In this document: piece after piece, positions 54,025 through 63,733 of the stretch
Position numbering within the stretch: the first letter of the stretch is position 1
How the letters are laid out: every line of letters starts with the position of its first letter
NCBI GenBank assembly: GCA_963820775.1
Contig: CAWGBF010000008.1
Span: forward strand, 930,001-994,000
DNA from: Roseiarcus sp963820775
Lineage (GTDB): Bacteria > Pseudomonadota > Alphaproteobacteria > Rhizobiales > Beijerinckiaceae
Direction of reading: 5' to 3'
Length of the DNA stretch: 64,000 nucleotides
Notes under the pieces: model-generated
Told to the model about the DNA's origin: nothing
The model's input: only the letters and a program-made list of their open reading frames with translations
Database searches by the model: none
Position numbers and translations under genes: made by a program

Positions 54025-55036
54025 TCACCCCTCCATCAACGCCGTCACATGCGCGGCGACCGAGCGCGCAAGGCCCTGGAGGTCGTAGCCGCCCTCGAGC
54101 ACCGATACGACGCGCTCATGGGCTCGCTTGCGCGCTACTCCCATGAGCTTGCGGGTCGCCCAGGCATAGTCCGCCTCGACCAGATTGATCTCGCCAAGCG
54201 GATCGCGGCGATGGGCGTCGAAGCCTGCCGAGACAACGAGAAGATCGGGCGCGAACGCCTCGATGCGCGGCAGGATCGCGACCTCCATCGCCTCGCGGAA
54301 GGCTTCGCCGCCGTCGCCCGCTCTGAGCGGCGCATTGACGATCTGGTTGTGCTCGCCGCGCTCAGCCGACCGCGCCGGTGCCGGGATAGTGGGGCATCTG
54401 ATGGGTCGAGGCGTATAGAACCGTCGGATCGTCCCAGAAAATGTGCTGGGTGCCGTTGCCGTGGTGGACGTCGAAATCCATGATCGCGACGCGCTCGGCG
54501 CCATGCGTTTTTTGCGCGTGCCGGGCGGCGATGGCGGCGTTGTTGAAGAAGCAGAAGCCCATCGGGGTCGCGACTTCGGCGTGATGTCCGGGAGGGCGGG
54601 TCGAGACGAAAGCGTTGCGGGCCTTGCCGCCCATCACCTCGTCGACCGCGAAGATAGCGCCTCCAGCGGCGCGAAGCGCGGCCTCGAATGAGCCAGGCGA
54701 CATTGAAGTGTCCGCGTCGATCGCGGCCAGGCCCTGCTGTGGCGTCGCCGCGCGGATCGCTTCGATGTAATCCTGCGGATGGACGTGCGCGATTGTCGTG
54801 AGGTCGGCGCGCGGCGCGGAATCGCGCGCCAGCATCTGAAACGCCTCGCTCTCGAGCGCGCGCTCGATCGCGCGCAGGCGGTCCGGCCGCTCGGGATGAC
54901 CCTCGCCCATGTCATGCGCGAGGCAGGCGGGGTGCGAGATGACGAGCGTGGCCCCGTTTTTGGCGTCCTGCGTGGCGATTTCCGTTCTCTCCCGAGCGTG
55001 CGCCGCACTTTCGCGCCCGCGCCGGCGAAAGTCCAT
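54025..55036 (-). pseudogene. Histone-deacetylase/acetoin-utilisation family protein, one frameshift
   Basis: Zinc-dependent deacetylase fold. Frame one (55036 to ~54370): SHPACLAHDMGEGHPERPDR, STRPPGHHAEVATPMGFCFF (catalytic His-His), VAIMDFDVHHGNGTQHIFWD (Asp/His metal ligands) and PHYPGTGAV. Frame two continues at about 54366 with AERGEHNQIVNAPLRAGDGG, LLVVSAGFDAHRRDPLG (third Asp ligand) and VVSVLEGGYDL. Removing one G at 54366-54367 on the top-strand CC joins them; 1012 bp is 3n+1. All catalytic ligands are kept. True start may be downstream of 55036. Bacterial members deacetylate polyamines or proteins; substrate unknown. Confidence 0.85.
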
Positions 55037-55118
55037 TCGCCAAAACGTCTGAGACTGGCGTATGCTTCTGACCTAACCTAGTGACGAGCGACGCTTGCTC
55101 TAGCCATCGTCATCGCGA

Positions 55119-55141
55119 CCCCCGGATCAAAAGTCCGGGGG
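55119..55141. repeat. CCCCCGGA dispersed palindrome, copy 1
   Basis: CCCCCGGA (55119-55126), 7-nt loop, TCCGGGGG (55134-55141). The same arms with a 6-nt loop occur at 63336-63357. Between the divergent deacetylase and YcgN genes. Confidence 0.75.
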
Positions 55142-55158
55142 AAGCGATGCAGAGATGA

Positions 55159-55734
55159 ATGTCGAGAACGGCGAGTCTGGATCGCCGCGTCGCCTCGCTC
55201 GTCGCGAGGACGGTCCATCCGAATGCATCTGGCTCTAAGTGGACGAACGGTTTGACGGCGAAGGACCCGGGAGCCCAGCCATTCTGGCGGACCAAGACGC
55301 TCGATGAAATGAGTCTGTCCGAATGGGAAAGCCTGTGCGACGGCTGCGGCCGCTGCTGCCTCGTCAAGCTCGAGGACGAGGACACGGCCGAGATTCACTT
55401 CACCGACATCGGCTGCAGGCTGCTCGACGGCAAGACGTGCCGCTGCCTCGATTATAAGCGCCGTCACCGGGTTGTCCCCGATTGCGTGAAGCTGACGCCG
55501 ACCGCGGTGCGCGAACTGGGCTGGCTTCCGGTCACCTGCGCCTACCGGCTGGTCGCCGAGGGACGGGACCTCTACAGCTGGCATCCGCTCAAGTCGGGTT
55601 CGCCCGACAGCGTGCACGAGGCCGGCGTCTCGGTGCGCGGGCGGGTGTCGGGGAGCGAAACCGATCTTTCGCCCGAACATTGGCCGGATCGGATCGTCAA
55701 TTGGCCGAACCGCAAGCCGCGCGCCAAACGTTGA
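55159..55734 (+). CDS. YcgN/YkgJ-type cysteine-cluster protein (UPF0260)
   Basis: 191 residues. The CDGCGRCCLVKLEDED block (residues ~60-75), GCRLLDGKTCRCLDYKRRHR and PDCVKLTPTAVRELGWLPVTC hold the eight or so conserved Cys that bind zinc or an Fe-S cluster in this family. PFWRTKTLDEMSLSEWESLC is the usual N terminus, so the ~40 residues before it may be a variable extension or the start may be later; Shine-Dalgarno is weak at 55159. Function unknown. Confidence 0.86.
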   Translation: MSRTASLDRRVASLVARTVHPNASGSKWTNGLTAKDPGAQPFWRTKTLDEMSLSEWESLCDGCGRCCLVKLEDEDTAEIHFTDIGCRLLDGKTCRCLDYKRRHRVVPDCVKLTPTAVRELGWLPVTCAYRLVAEGRDLYSWHPLKSGSPDSVHEAGVSVRGRVSGSETDLSPEHWPDRIVNWPNRKPRAKR

Positions 55735-56036
55735 AGTCGCAAGTGTCCTCGACGATCAGCGGCGACCTGCCTGAGAACGAGCGACGGGCAGGGGCTCTGC
55801 GACGTGGGATGCAGGGGCGACCGCCCCACCGCGAACGGCGTCGATAGGCGCGCGAAGCCGCCGGCGCCATCCGCCGCTGCTGCGGATAGCAAAGGAAATG
55901 GCCGGGAAACGGCGCCGGCCAACGCTCTCGACTAGCGGTTTCGCCAGACCGATAACGAGCTTGCGAAGGGTGGGAACCGGTTTTTCGCGTAAAGCGGGTT
56001 AAGCCGGCGAGATATAGGCCCGAAGAATAGGCCGTC
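55735..56036. other. Convergent intergenic region, nothing recognised
   Basis: About 300 bp between convergent genes. No supported frame, RNA or clear terminator. Confidence 0.45.
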
Positions 56037-59000
56037 CTATTCCGCAGCCTCGCGCATGGCGCTGTAACGGGTCAGCTGCGCCCTCAACGGCGCGGGCTTC
56101 AGCGGCTTGTTCATGACGACGACATCCTCGCGCGCCGCCTTGTCGCGCGCCTCGGGGCTTCGATCGGCGGTGACGAGCATCGCGGCGATGTTTCGCCCGA
56201 AGCGGTCGCGCACGGCCCAAATCGCGGCGACGCCGTCACCCAAATCGAGGTGGTAATCGGCGATGATGACGTCCGGCGCGCCGAAGGCGTCGAGCGCAGC
56301 CTCAGCCTCGGCGAGGCCAGGGGCGGTGGCGACCAGACAGCCCCAGCGCTGCAGCAGAGCCCGCAAACCTTCAAGCACGCGGGGCTCGTTGTCGATGGCC
56401 AGAATTTTGAGCCCGTCGAGCGGCTCGCCGGCCGCCGCAGGCCCGGGCGCCCCGGGCTCCGCGCGAAGCTTGAGCGCCGCCCGTCCGAGCGGCGCAGTGA
56501 CGAAAAACACCGAGCCCTTGCCCGGGCGAGACCGCAACCCCACGGGATGCTCAAGCACCCGCCCCAGGCGCTCGACGATCGACAGGCCCAGGCCGAGCCC
56601 CGGCGCCACCCGCGCTCCCTGGTCGAGCCGCTCGAACTCGGCAAACACTGCGCGCTCGTGCTCGGGCGGAATGCCGATGCCGGTGTCCCAGACCTCGATG
56701 CGCGCCGCGCCGGACACGCGGCGGCAACCGACCAGCACTCGGCCGCTCAAGGTATATTTGAGCGCGTTCGAGATCAGAATTCTGCAACAGGCGCCGCATG
56801 AGACGCCGATCGGTGCGAACGGCGAGCCGGGTGGACACGAAGACGAGATCGAGCCCCTTCGCCCGGGCGAGGGCGGCAAACTCGATCTCGAGCATCCCCA
56901 TGAGATCGGCGACCGAAACGTCGGAAATCTCCGGGCGCGTCGCGCCGGCGTCAAGTCGCGAAATGTCGAGCAGCGCCCCGATGATCTCCTCGACCGCCTC
57001 GAGCGAGATGTCGACGTTGCGGGCCAGATCCGCGCGCTCTTCGACGCTGATCTGGCTCGCGCCCTCGCTGAGCGAGCTCGCGTAGAGCCGCGCGGCGTTG
57101 AGCGGCTGCAGAATATCGTGGCTGGCCGCGGCTAGGAAACGCGTCTTGGAGAGATTGGCTGCGTCCGCCTCGTTCTTCGCTCTTTCGAGTTCGGCGTTGA
57201 GCCGCTGCAATTCCGCCGTGCGTTCGTCGACGCGCCGCTCTAGCCTCTCGTTGGAGGCGGCAAGCGCTTCTTCGGCCTCAACGGTTTGGGTGACGTCGGT
57301 ATAGGTGGTGACGATCCCGCCGTCCGGAAGCCGCGCCGAGCGCACCTCGATGACGCGGTTGGTCGAGAACAGGCGCAGCCGGTTCGGTCGATCGTTGAAG
57401 AGCAGGCTCGCAACTCGTTCGGCTACGAAATCCTCCGAAATCTCCCGGCCCGTAGGCGCCGCGGCCAGCGTTGAAGCGCACGATCTCATCGAGCCCCACG
57501 CCATGGCGCAGCATTGTGGGCGGCAGACCGAAAAGCTCGGCGAATTCGCGATTCCAGGCGGTCAGCGCCAAATTGGCGTCAAACACGCTAACGCCCTGGC
57601 GAGCGTGGTCGAGCGCATGCTGCAATTGATCGCGGCTGGACTGGATCGCGGCGGAGGCTTCGTCGATGAGCTTGAGCGCCGATTGGCCGGACACGGTCCT
57701 GGGCCTCAGCAACAACGACAAGACCTGGCGCGAGGTCGAGGCGCCGATTGCGGGTGAGAGCAAAAATTCCGCGTGGCGTATCAATTGCGCGCTCGCTTCG
57801 AGCGTGGGGTCATAAACGAACCCATGCTCGCGCAAGAAGGTCGCGAAAGCGCGGCGCGCCCGCCCGGCCCCAAGATAGCGGGCGACCGCCGCCTCGAGTT
57901 CGCCCGCGGTCGTCGACGAACGCCAAAGGCGGAACGCCTGCGGCTCGCCGGCGGCGCCCGCTCCGGCGAAGGCGCTCGCCTGCGCTCGCTCGAGCGCGCT
58001 CGGCTGGCGGGTCAATGAAAAGGCGAAAAACGCCGCGACATTCGCCGCCAGCGACAGGATTACGCCGCCCACAAGGGCGTTAGGCGCGAAGGCGACGAGC
58101 GCGGCGGGACTGAGCCACGCGATCGCCAGAGGACCGTGCGCCAGAAGGCCCGAGAGCGCCTGTTGCGGCCGGATCGAGGGCAGAAGCAGCAGGTAAAACC
58201 AGATCAGCGCGCCTGCGGTCATCCCTGCGATCGCGCCGCGCGCAGTTCCGCGGCGCCAGAAAAGCCCGCCGAGAAAGGCGGGCGCGATCTGCGCCACCGC
58301 CGCGAACGACAAGAGGCCAATCGAGACGAGGCCCGTTTTGGTGGTCATGCGCTCGTAGGCGAAGCCCAGCACCAGGACGCCGACGATGGCGATCCGGCGC
58401 ACCCACAGCACCAGCGCGCCGATGTCGCCTTCGGCGGCGCCAGCCTGCGTGCCCCGGCCCCGGAGCAAGAGCGGCATCACCAGGTCGTTGGAAATGGTGA
58501 TGGCGAGGGCGACGCTCTCGACCACCACCATTCCGGTCGCCGCCGAGAGGCCGCCCACCATCGTCAAGAGCGCCACGCCATGCGCGCCGGCGCTGAGCGG
58601 CAGGGCGAGAACCGTCAGGTCGCGATTGAAAGACGCGTCCGGGAAAACCTTGAGGCCAGCGATTGCGAGGGGCGCAACGAACAGATTGATCAGCACCAGA
58701 TAGGCGGGAAACAGCCACGCCGCAGTGCGAATGTCGCGCTCATCGTGGTTCTCGACCACCGCGACATGAAACTGGCGCGGCAGAAGCACGATCGCGAACG
58801 CCGACAACAGCGTGGTCACCAGCCAAACCGCGGGATCGGGCGGCGTCTGGATCACTGACGCGATCCTGGGATCGGAGCCAGCGATATCGGTCAGATCGCC
58901 AATGCCGTTGTTGAGCCTCCAGACGACGAACGCGCCAATGGCGAGAAACGCCACCAGTTTGACGATCGATTCGACTGCGATGGCGAGAATGAGACCGTCC

Positions 59001-59566
59001 TGATGCTCCTTAGGGTTGATGCGCCTCGTGCCGAACGCCATCGCGAAGACCGCGAGCAGCAACGACACCGCGAGATAAAACGAAGTCGAGGGCGTATTCG
59101 GCGTCAGGCGCGCGCGATTGAAGGAATCGACCACCATCAATACGGTCGGCGCGACGGCTTTGAGCTGGAGGGCCACATAGGGGGCCGACCCGATCAGCGC
59201 GATGAGCGCGGCGACTGCGGCGACAGCTTGAGATTTTCCATACCGGGCGGATACGAAATCGGCGACCGTGGTGACGTTCTGCGCACGGGCGAGATTGGCG
59301 ATGCGGGCGATGAATGGCGCCCCGAGGCCGATGACAAGAATGGGCCCAATGTAGATGGGCAGAAAATCAAGGCCATGCGCGGAGGCGAGTCCGACCGAGC
59401 CGTAGTAGGTCCAGGACGTGCAATAGACGGCGAGACTGAGCGCGTAGACGAAAGCTCGCGAGCGGCCGAATAGAAAGCGCCGCCCGGCCCCGTCACCCCA
59501 CCAGGCGATGAGGAACAGAAACGAGACGTAGCCGATTGCGGTCAGAAAAACCGTGGCGCCGTTCAT
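56037..59566 (-). pseudogene. Na+/solute-symporter-type hybrid sensor kinase, two frameshifts
   Basis: One ~1176-residue protein split over three frames. Residues 1 to ~500: thirteen membrane segments of SSS (PutP/CbrA-like) type (AFVYALSLAVYCTSWTYYGS, NVTTVADFVSARYGKSQ). Then a PAS-like domain (GVSVFDANLALTAWNREFAE), coiled coil, HisKA with phospho-acceptor in FLAAASHDILQPLNAARLY, HATPase (ISNALKYTLSGRVLVG, WDTGIGIPPEH, GLGLGLSIVERLG) and a C-terminal receiver (LKILAIDNEPRVLEGL, VIIADYHLDLGDG). Extra bases at 57435-57436 (DF-EDFVAERV rejoins) and 56778-56779 (LLQN-LISNALK rejoins) explain both breaks; 3530 bp is 3n+2. Conserved residues survive. It probably senses or follows a carbon or amino-acid cue through its transporter-like domain. 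Confidence 0.87.
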
Positions 59567-59890
59567 CTAAAGCCTGAGCATTCGCCCCTTGCTGATTGGC
59601 GGGCACATTAGGGCATGACGACGGTTCGGGGAATTAGCGGCGCTTTGCCGGGATGGGGTTTGGGGTGGGGGCGAAGCTCGATCGGCTTTGCGGGAACGGC
59701 TGCTGACGGAAGTCGGCAGCGGACCTTTGGGCCGGCGACCGGCAGCGACCGATTTGCGCCCATCTCGGACGCAAGCGATCGTAAAGAAGCCGCCCGACAG
59801 CGGACGGGCTGCTTTCGATCAATGTTGGACATTGGAGGTCCTCTCGCAGGCATTTGTCCGCTTCGGGCGCCGCCAGCGACCAGCCGCGCG
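59567..59890. other. Intergenic region, nothing recognised
   Basis: About 320 bp, high GC. Open frames on both strands lack start signals and motifs. Confidence 0.45.
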
Positions 59891-60787
59891 TCAATCGGGA
59901 GACACCGACAGCCCCGCGAGAAGCGGAGCGTATGCGGCGAGCCTGCGGGATATGAACTCCGTGAAGAGCCGCACGCGCTTCGTCTTGCGTGTCTCCCCCT
60001 GTGTGAGAAGCCAGAGCGTTCCGTACATGTGCAGGTCGGCGCCCGGCGCCCTCGCCAGTAGGGGGTCGGCATCTCCGATGAAGCACGGCAGGGTCGTCAT
60101 CCCGAGCCCTTGTCGTACAGCAGCGATCTGCGCCTCCGCGTCTGTGATCCTGAAGGGAACCCCCGTGGTGCGAACCTCACCCTCGCTGGCCCAATCCGGA
60201 ATTCCATGAATGCCTATGACGATCCACCGGATGGGATCGGGCGCGCCTGCACGCCACGCGGCTAGTCGATCGCGGGACATGTAGACGCCTCCGAACAGCT
60301 CCGGTCCCTTCAGGCCGTGAAGATTGAGCGGCAAGGTTTTGCGGTCGTAGACGACGCGGATCGCGACATCGGCTTCTCGGTTGGTCAGGTTCGCCAACTC
60401 GCCGGACGACAAGATATCCATCTCGATGTCCGGATGCAGACGCGCGAAATCGGCGAAATCCGGCATGAGCAGGTGTGTCGCCAAGGGCGGCGCCAGCGTC
60501 ACCCGCAGAAGCCCGCGCACGCTCTCGTCGCGCCCAAAGACGCGCGTCTCCAAAAGGAGCGACGACGCTTCCATCTGCTCCGCGAACTCGAGGACCTCCT
60601 CGCCCGCAGCCGTCACGCGGTAGCCCGAAGGCAGCTTTTCGAACATGTGCACGCCGAGGCGTTCCTCGAGCTGGGCGATGCGTCGGAGCACGGTCGAGTG
60701 ATTCACCCCGAGGCGCTCGGCGGCAGCTCGAACTGAGCCTCCGCGAGCCACGGCAAGAAAGTAACGAACGTCATCCCAGTCGATCAT
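59891..60787 (-). CDS. LysR-type transcriptional regulator
   Basis: 298 residues from the ATG at 60787; upstream Met at 60838 adds 17 unlikely residues. N-terminal winged HTH: IDWDDVRYFLAVARGGSVRA then AAERLGVNHSTVLRRIAQLE. The substrate domain follows (RGLLRVTLAPPLATHLLMPD, AVRQGLGMTTLPCFIGD). It lies 267 bp from and divergent to the SDR gene, the common layout in which a LysR protein controls its neighbour; control of the SDR-SnoaL-methyltransferase set is therefore likely but inferred. Confidence 0.92.
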   Translation of the reverse strand: MIDWDDVRYFLAVARGGSVRAAAERLGVNHSTVLRRIAQLEERLGVHMFEKLPSGYRVTAAGEEVLEFAEQMEASSLLLETRVFGRDESVRGLLRVTLAPPLATHLLMPDFADFARLHPDIEMDILSSGELANLTNREADVAIRVVYDRKTLPLNLHGLKGPELFGGVYMSRDRLAAWRAGAPDPIRWIVIGIHGIPDWASEGEVRTTGVPFRITDAEAQIAAVRQGLGMTTLPCFIGDADPLLARAPGADLHMYGTLWLLTQGETRKTKRVRLFTEFISRRLAAYAPLLAGLSVSPD

Positions 60788-61054
60788 GTTGCAATCGGCG
60801 TCGCGCGGTGCGCCTTCCAAAGCCCGCATCTGACGCATCGTACACAGTACGGGCGGTCATCTTAGCTCATGTCGGCGAGCGCGGCCCAATTCCGAACGGC
60901 GGACACCATTCGTCGCGGCGGCGTCGGTCGTCTAGCTGGATCGATTTCGCACCACCGATATGCGCGCTTCCGCACTCAACGCGTGTCGCCGGCGAACCCA
61001 TTTCGAGCTTCTCGGGATCTTCTCGGACGAAGACGGAGCTTGAAAGGACAAGCC

Positions 61055-61789
61055 ATGGGAAAGCTAGACGGTAAGGTTGCAGTGATTATGGGTGGAACGA
61101 GCGGCATGGCGCTGGCGAGCGCGAAGCTTTTCGTTGAAGAAGGAGCCTATGTTTTCATCACGGGTCGGAGGCAGGAGGCCCTCGACGAGGCCGTCAAGCT
61201 GATTGGCCGGAATGTGACCGGCGTGCGAGGCGACGCCGCGAATCTCAACGACATCGACCGTCTGTTCGACACGGTCAAGCGGGAAAAGGGCAGGATCGAC
61301 GTCCTGTACGCGAGCGCCGGCATGGGCGAAGCCGTCCCACTCGGCGAGATTACCGAGCAGCAATTCGATGCGACCTTCGGCCTGAATACGCGCGGCACGC
61401 TATTCACGGTTCAGAAGGCGTTGCCACTGTTCAACGACGGCGGATCGATCTTCATGACCGGGTCAGTTGCTTCGGTGAAAGGTTTTCCTGGTTACAGCGT
61501 GTATGCGGCGAGCAAGGCGGCGTTACGCTCATTCGCACGCACGTGGCTCAACGAACTGAAGGGCAGGAATATCCGGGTGAACGTGCTGAGCCCGGGGCCG
61601 ATCGCCACACCGATGCAGGACCAAGTTCTCTCCGAGGAGGCGAAGCGGATGTTCGAATCCCTGATCCCACGGGGAAAGATGGGTCGTCCCGAGGAAATCG
61701 CGGCGGTCGCGCTGTTTCTGGCTTCAGACGATTCTAGCTTCGTGAATGGGGTGGATTTGTCTGTCGACGGCGGCTTCTCGGCCATCTGA
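61055..61789 (+). CDS. Short-chain dehydrogenase/reductase
   Basis: 244 residues from the ATG at 61055 (AAAGGA upstream). Classical SDR: GKVAVIMGGTSGMALASAKL carries the cofactor loop, with GGTSGMA where most have TGxxxGIG; GDAANLND; YASAGMGEAVPL (NAG-like loop reads SAG); MTGSVASVKGFPGYSVYAAS with Ser, Tyr and Lys (YAASK) of the active site; and SPGPIATPM. Arg after the second strand (ITGRRQEALDE) suggests NADP(H). Substrate unknown. Confidence 0.92.
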   Translation: MGKLDGKVAVIMGGTSGMALASAKLFVEEGAYVFITGRRQEALDEAVKLIGRNVTGVRGDAANLNDIDRLFDTVKREKGRIDVLYASAGMGEAVPLGEITEQQFDATFGLNTRGTLFTVQKALPLFNDGGSIFMTGSVASVKGFPGYSVYAASKAALRSFARTWLNELKGRNIRVNVLSPGPIATPMQDQVLSEEAKRMFESLIPRGKMGRPEEIAAVALFLASDDSSFVNGVDLSVDGGFSAI

Positions 61790-61842
61790 ATTCGCGCCGA
61801 TGAGATCGGACACAATCCGACATAGGAAAACGGAGAGATTCG

Positions 61843-62259
61843 ATGAGCACCGAAGAGAATGTTCAGATTGTGAAGAATTTCTTCGCAGCAATGGGCAGCA
61901 CCAATAAGCAAGCTCTGCTGGCGTTGGTTGCGGAAGATGTTGAGTGGATCATTCCGGGCGAGGACTGGCCGCTGGCCGGCACGCACCGCGGGCGCGCGGG
62001 ATTGGCGGCTGTGCTTCAGAAGGCGTCCGAAGAGGTGGAAACGACATACCCAGCGCCGCCCGAATTCGTCGCGCAGGGAGACCGGGTTCTGGTCGTCGGC
62101 GTCGCGACCGGGAAAATCAAAGCCACGAATAAGCCGTTCAAGGACGACTGGGTCTTCGACATTACTGTTCGAGATCGCAAGGTGACGAAGATCCGGGAAT
62201 ATATCGACACGCAAGCCCTGGCGCGCGCCTCGCAGATTGACGCGTCCAGGCTGGCGTAG
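61843..62259 (+). CDS. SnoaL-like/NTF2-fold protein
   Basis: 138 residues, 53 bp after the SDR gene. ENVQIVKNFFAAMGSTNKQA, VEWIIPGEDWPLAGTHRGRA, VVGVATGKIKATNKPFKDDW and ITKIREYIDTQALA-like end fit the SnoaL/DUF4440-type ketosteroid-isomerase-like fold. Such proteins are isomerases, cyclases or binding proteins of small hydrophobic compounds. Probably part of the SDR transcription unit. Confidence 0.85.
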   Translation: MSTEENVQIVKNFFAAMGSTNKQALLALVAEDVEWIIPGEDWPLAGTHRGRAGLAAVLQKASEEVETTYPAPPEFVAQGDRVLVVGVATGKIKATNKPFKDDWVFDITVRDRKVTKIREYIDTQALARASQIDASRLA

Positions 62260-62363
62260 TGCTGGCCATCCGCGGCCATCGGGTCGGGGTAGGTGGATCA
62301 CCCGTGGATCGCCCTCTCGCACGCCGCGCGCTCATCGAATGCCCATCCGTAAAGGAGATCCCG

Positions 62364-62996
62364 ATGTACGACCAATCCAAGTTATCCGAGTTGATCCGGT
62401 TCGCACGAGTCAATGCGGGCTCCACCGTCATCGACGTTTACCCAGGCGACGGCGACTGGACCCGTCTCTTCTCCGACATCGTGGGACCCGAAGGACGGGT
62501 CTACAGCTTCGTGCCGGCCGAAGTCGCCCACTTCAAGAACGATCCGGTCGGCCGCATGCGGACGCTTGCGAAGGAGCCGGGCCGAGAGAACGTGGAAGCC
62601 GTCTCGGCGGACGTTGTGGCGATGCGGGCGGTCACGCAACCAGCGAATGTCCTTTGGCTCCACCTGTTCTACCACGATCTCCACACCGCGCTGATCCAGG
62701 CCAGGGGCGCGACAGCGGCTCACTTCAATCGAGCTGTATACGGGCGGCTGAAGCCCGGTGGGTCCTATGTCATCGTAGACCACGCCGCCGCCGTCGGGGC
62801 GGGCACGCGCGACGCCCAGTCGCTGCATCGGATTGAGCCTGCATCCGTTCGCGAGGAGGTGGAGGCGGCCGGCTTCGTACTGGACGCGGAAAGCACCATG
62901 CTGGCGAACAAGGACGATTCGCACTCGATCAAGGCGTTCGATCCCTCGATCAAGGGCGAGACCGATCGCTTCGCCTATCGGTTTGTGAAGCCCTGA
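62364..62996 (+). CDS. Class I SAM-dependent methyltransferase-like protein
   Basis: 210 residues from the ATG at 62364, with AAAGGAGAT 5 nt upstream; an earlier ATG at 62259 is not supported. Rossmann-type: GSTVIDVYPGDGDWTRLFSD (motif I, with DVYPGDGDWT instead of the usual GxGxG), GRVYSFVPAEVAHF, then YGRLKPGGSYVIVDHAAAVG (motif near beta5) and the DAQSLHRIEP block typical of the periplasmic/cytosolic methyltransferase group often labelled COG4798. Substrate unknown. No signal peptide is seen. Last gene of the SDR-led set. Confidence 0.85.
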   Translation: MYDQSKLSELIRFARVNAGSTVIDVYPGDGDWTRLFSDIVGPEGRVYSFVPAEVAHFKNDPVGRMRTLAKEPGRENVEAVSADVVAMRAVTQPANVLWLHLFYHDLHTALIQARGATAAHFNRAVYGRLKPGGSYVIVDHAAAVGAGTRDAQSLHRIEPASVREEVEAAGFVLDAESTMLANKDDSHSIKAFDPSIKGETDRFAYRFVKP

Positions 62997-63335
62997 CAGG
63001 TCCCGGCGCCGACTTCATGTCGGCCTTCTAAATGGGTACAAGCGAAGCCATTGAAGGCATCGAGGCAAACCTTGCTTGCGGCCACGAAGTCGTCTTTGGA
63101 TGAGCTCGTCTGGTGGGACTTGATGCGCCTCGGGCTGCTAAATCAGAGCGCGCCGCCGTTCTTGTCAGCCGAATGGAACGGCAGCTTTTGCGCGATCGCG
63201 ACCGATAGCGGCCCGTCCAATTTCGGCCAACTCCGGAACTCGCGCCGCACGGCCCCACGACATTTCTGGCTCTTATAGCGCTAGGTGTTGGGAGTGAAAT
63301 CTCGGAGCTTCGTGGGCGGGCCGTAAGGCGTCCTG

Positions 63336-63357
63336 CCCCCGGACCATGATCCGGGGG
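63336..63357. repeat. CCCCCGGA dispersed palindrome, copy 2
   Basis: CCCCCGGA, 6-nt loop, TCCGGGGG; arms identical to copy 1 at 55119-55141. Confidence 0.78.
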
Positions 63358-63510
63358 TTGACCCGGCCATCCACGCGATCGGGCGCGTTAACCGCCCGCG
63401 GGTGGGCGGAAAAGCTAAGCAATACAGAGCATTGCTTTTGTAGGTCTTGCAGGGTCGCGGGGATGGCGGACTCGTCTCTGCCGGCGGCGTGGCGTGGATG
63501 GCCGGGTCAA
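63358..63510. repeat. 19-bp inverted repeat pair enclosing ~115 bp
   Basis: TTGACCCGGCCATCCACGC (63358-63376) is the exact reverse complement of 63492-63510. The right copy also forms its own stem GGCCGGG-tcaag-CCCGGCC (63500-63518). The pair could be two opposed REP units or the ends of a very small non-coding element (MITE-like). Confidence 0.65.
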
Positions 63511-63687
63511 GCCCGGCCAGGACGAGAAAAGTTCGGCGCGCAATGGGGAGGAGCCGAAAACAACGGCTAACGCTACAAGAGCCAACAATTGATTGCAGAA
63601 AAACAGAAAACAGATTAAGCTCGCTCCATGAACAATCCTGGGCTTCCGCATGGCCTCGACCGCACGCTCACGTCCCGGCGCCGCTTA

Positions 63688-63733
63688 ACACCGGGGAATG
63701 CGTGCGAAAAACACCGGGGAATGCGTGCGAAAA
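63688..63733. repeat. Exact tandem duplication of 23 bp
   Basis: The unit ACACCGGGGAATGCGTGCG followed by AAAA occurs at 63688-63710 and again at 63711-63733 with no gap. Likely slippage product; no coding frame is preserved (23 is not a multiple of three). Confidence 0.85.
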
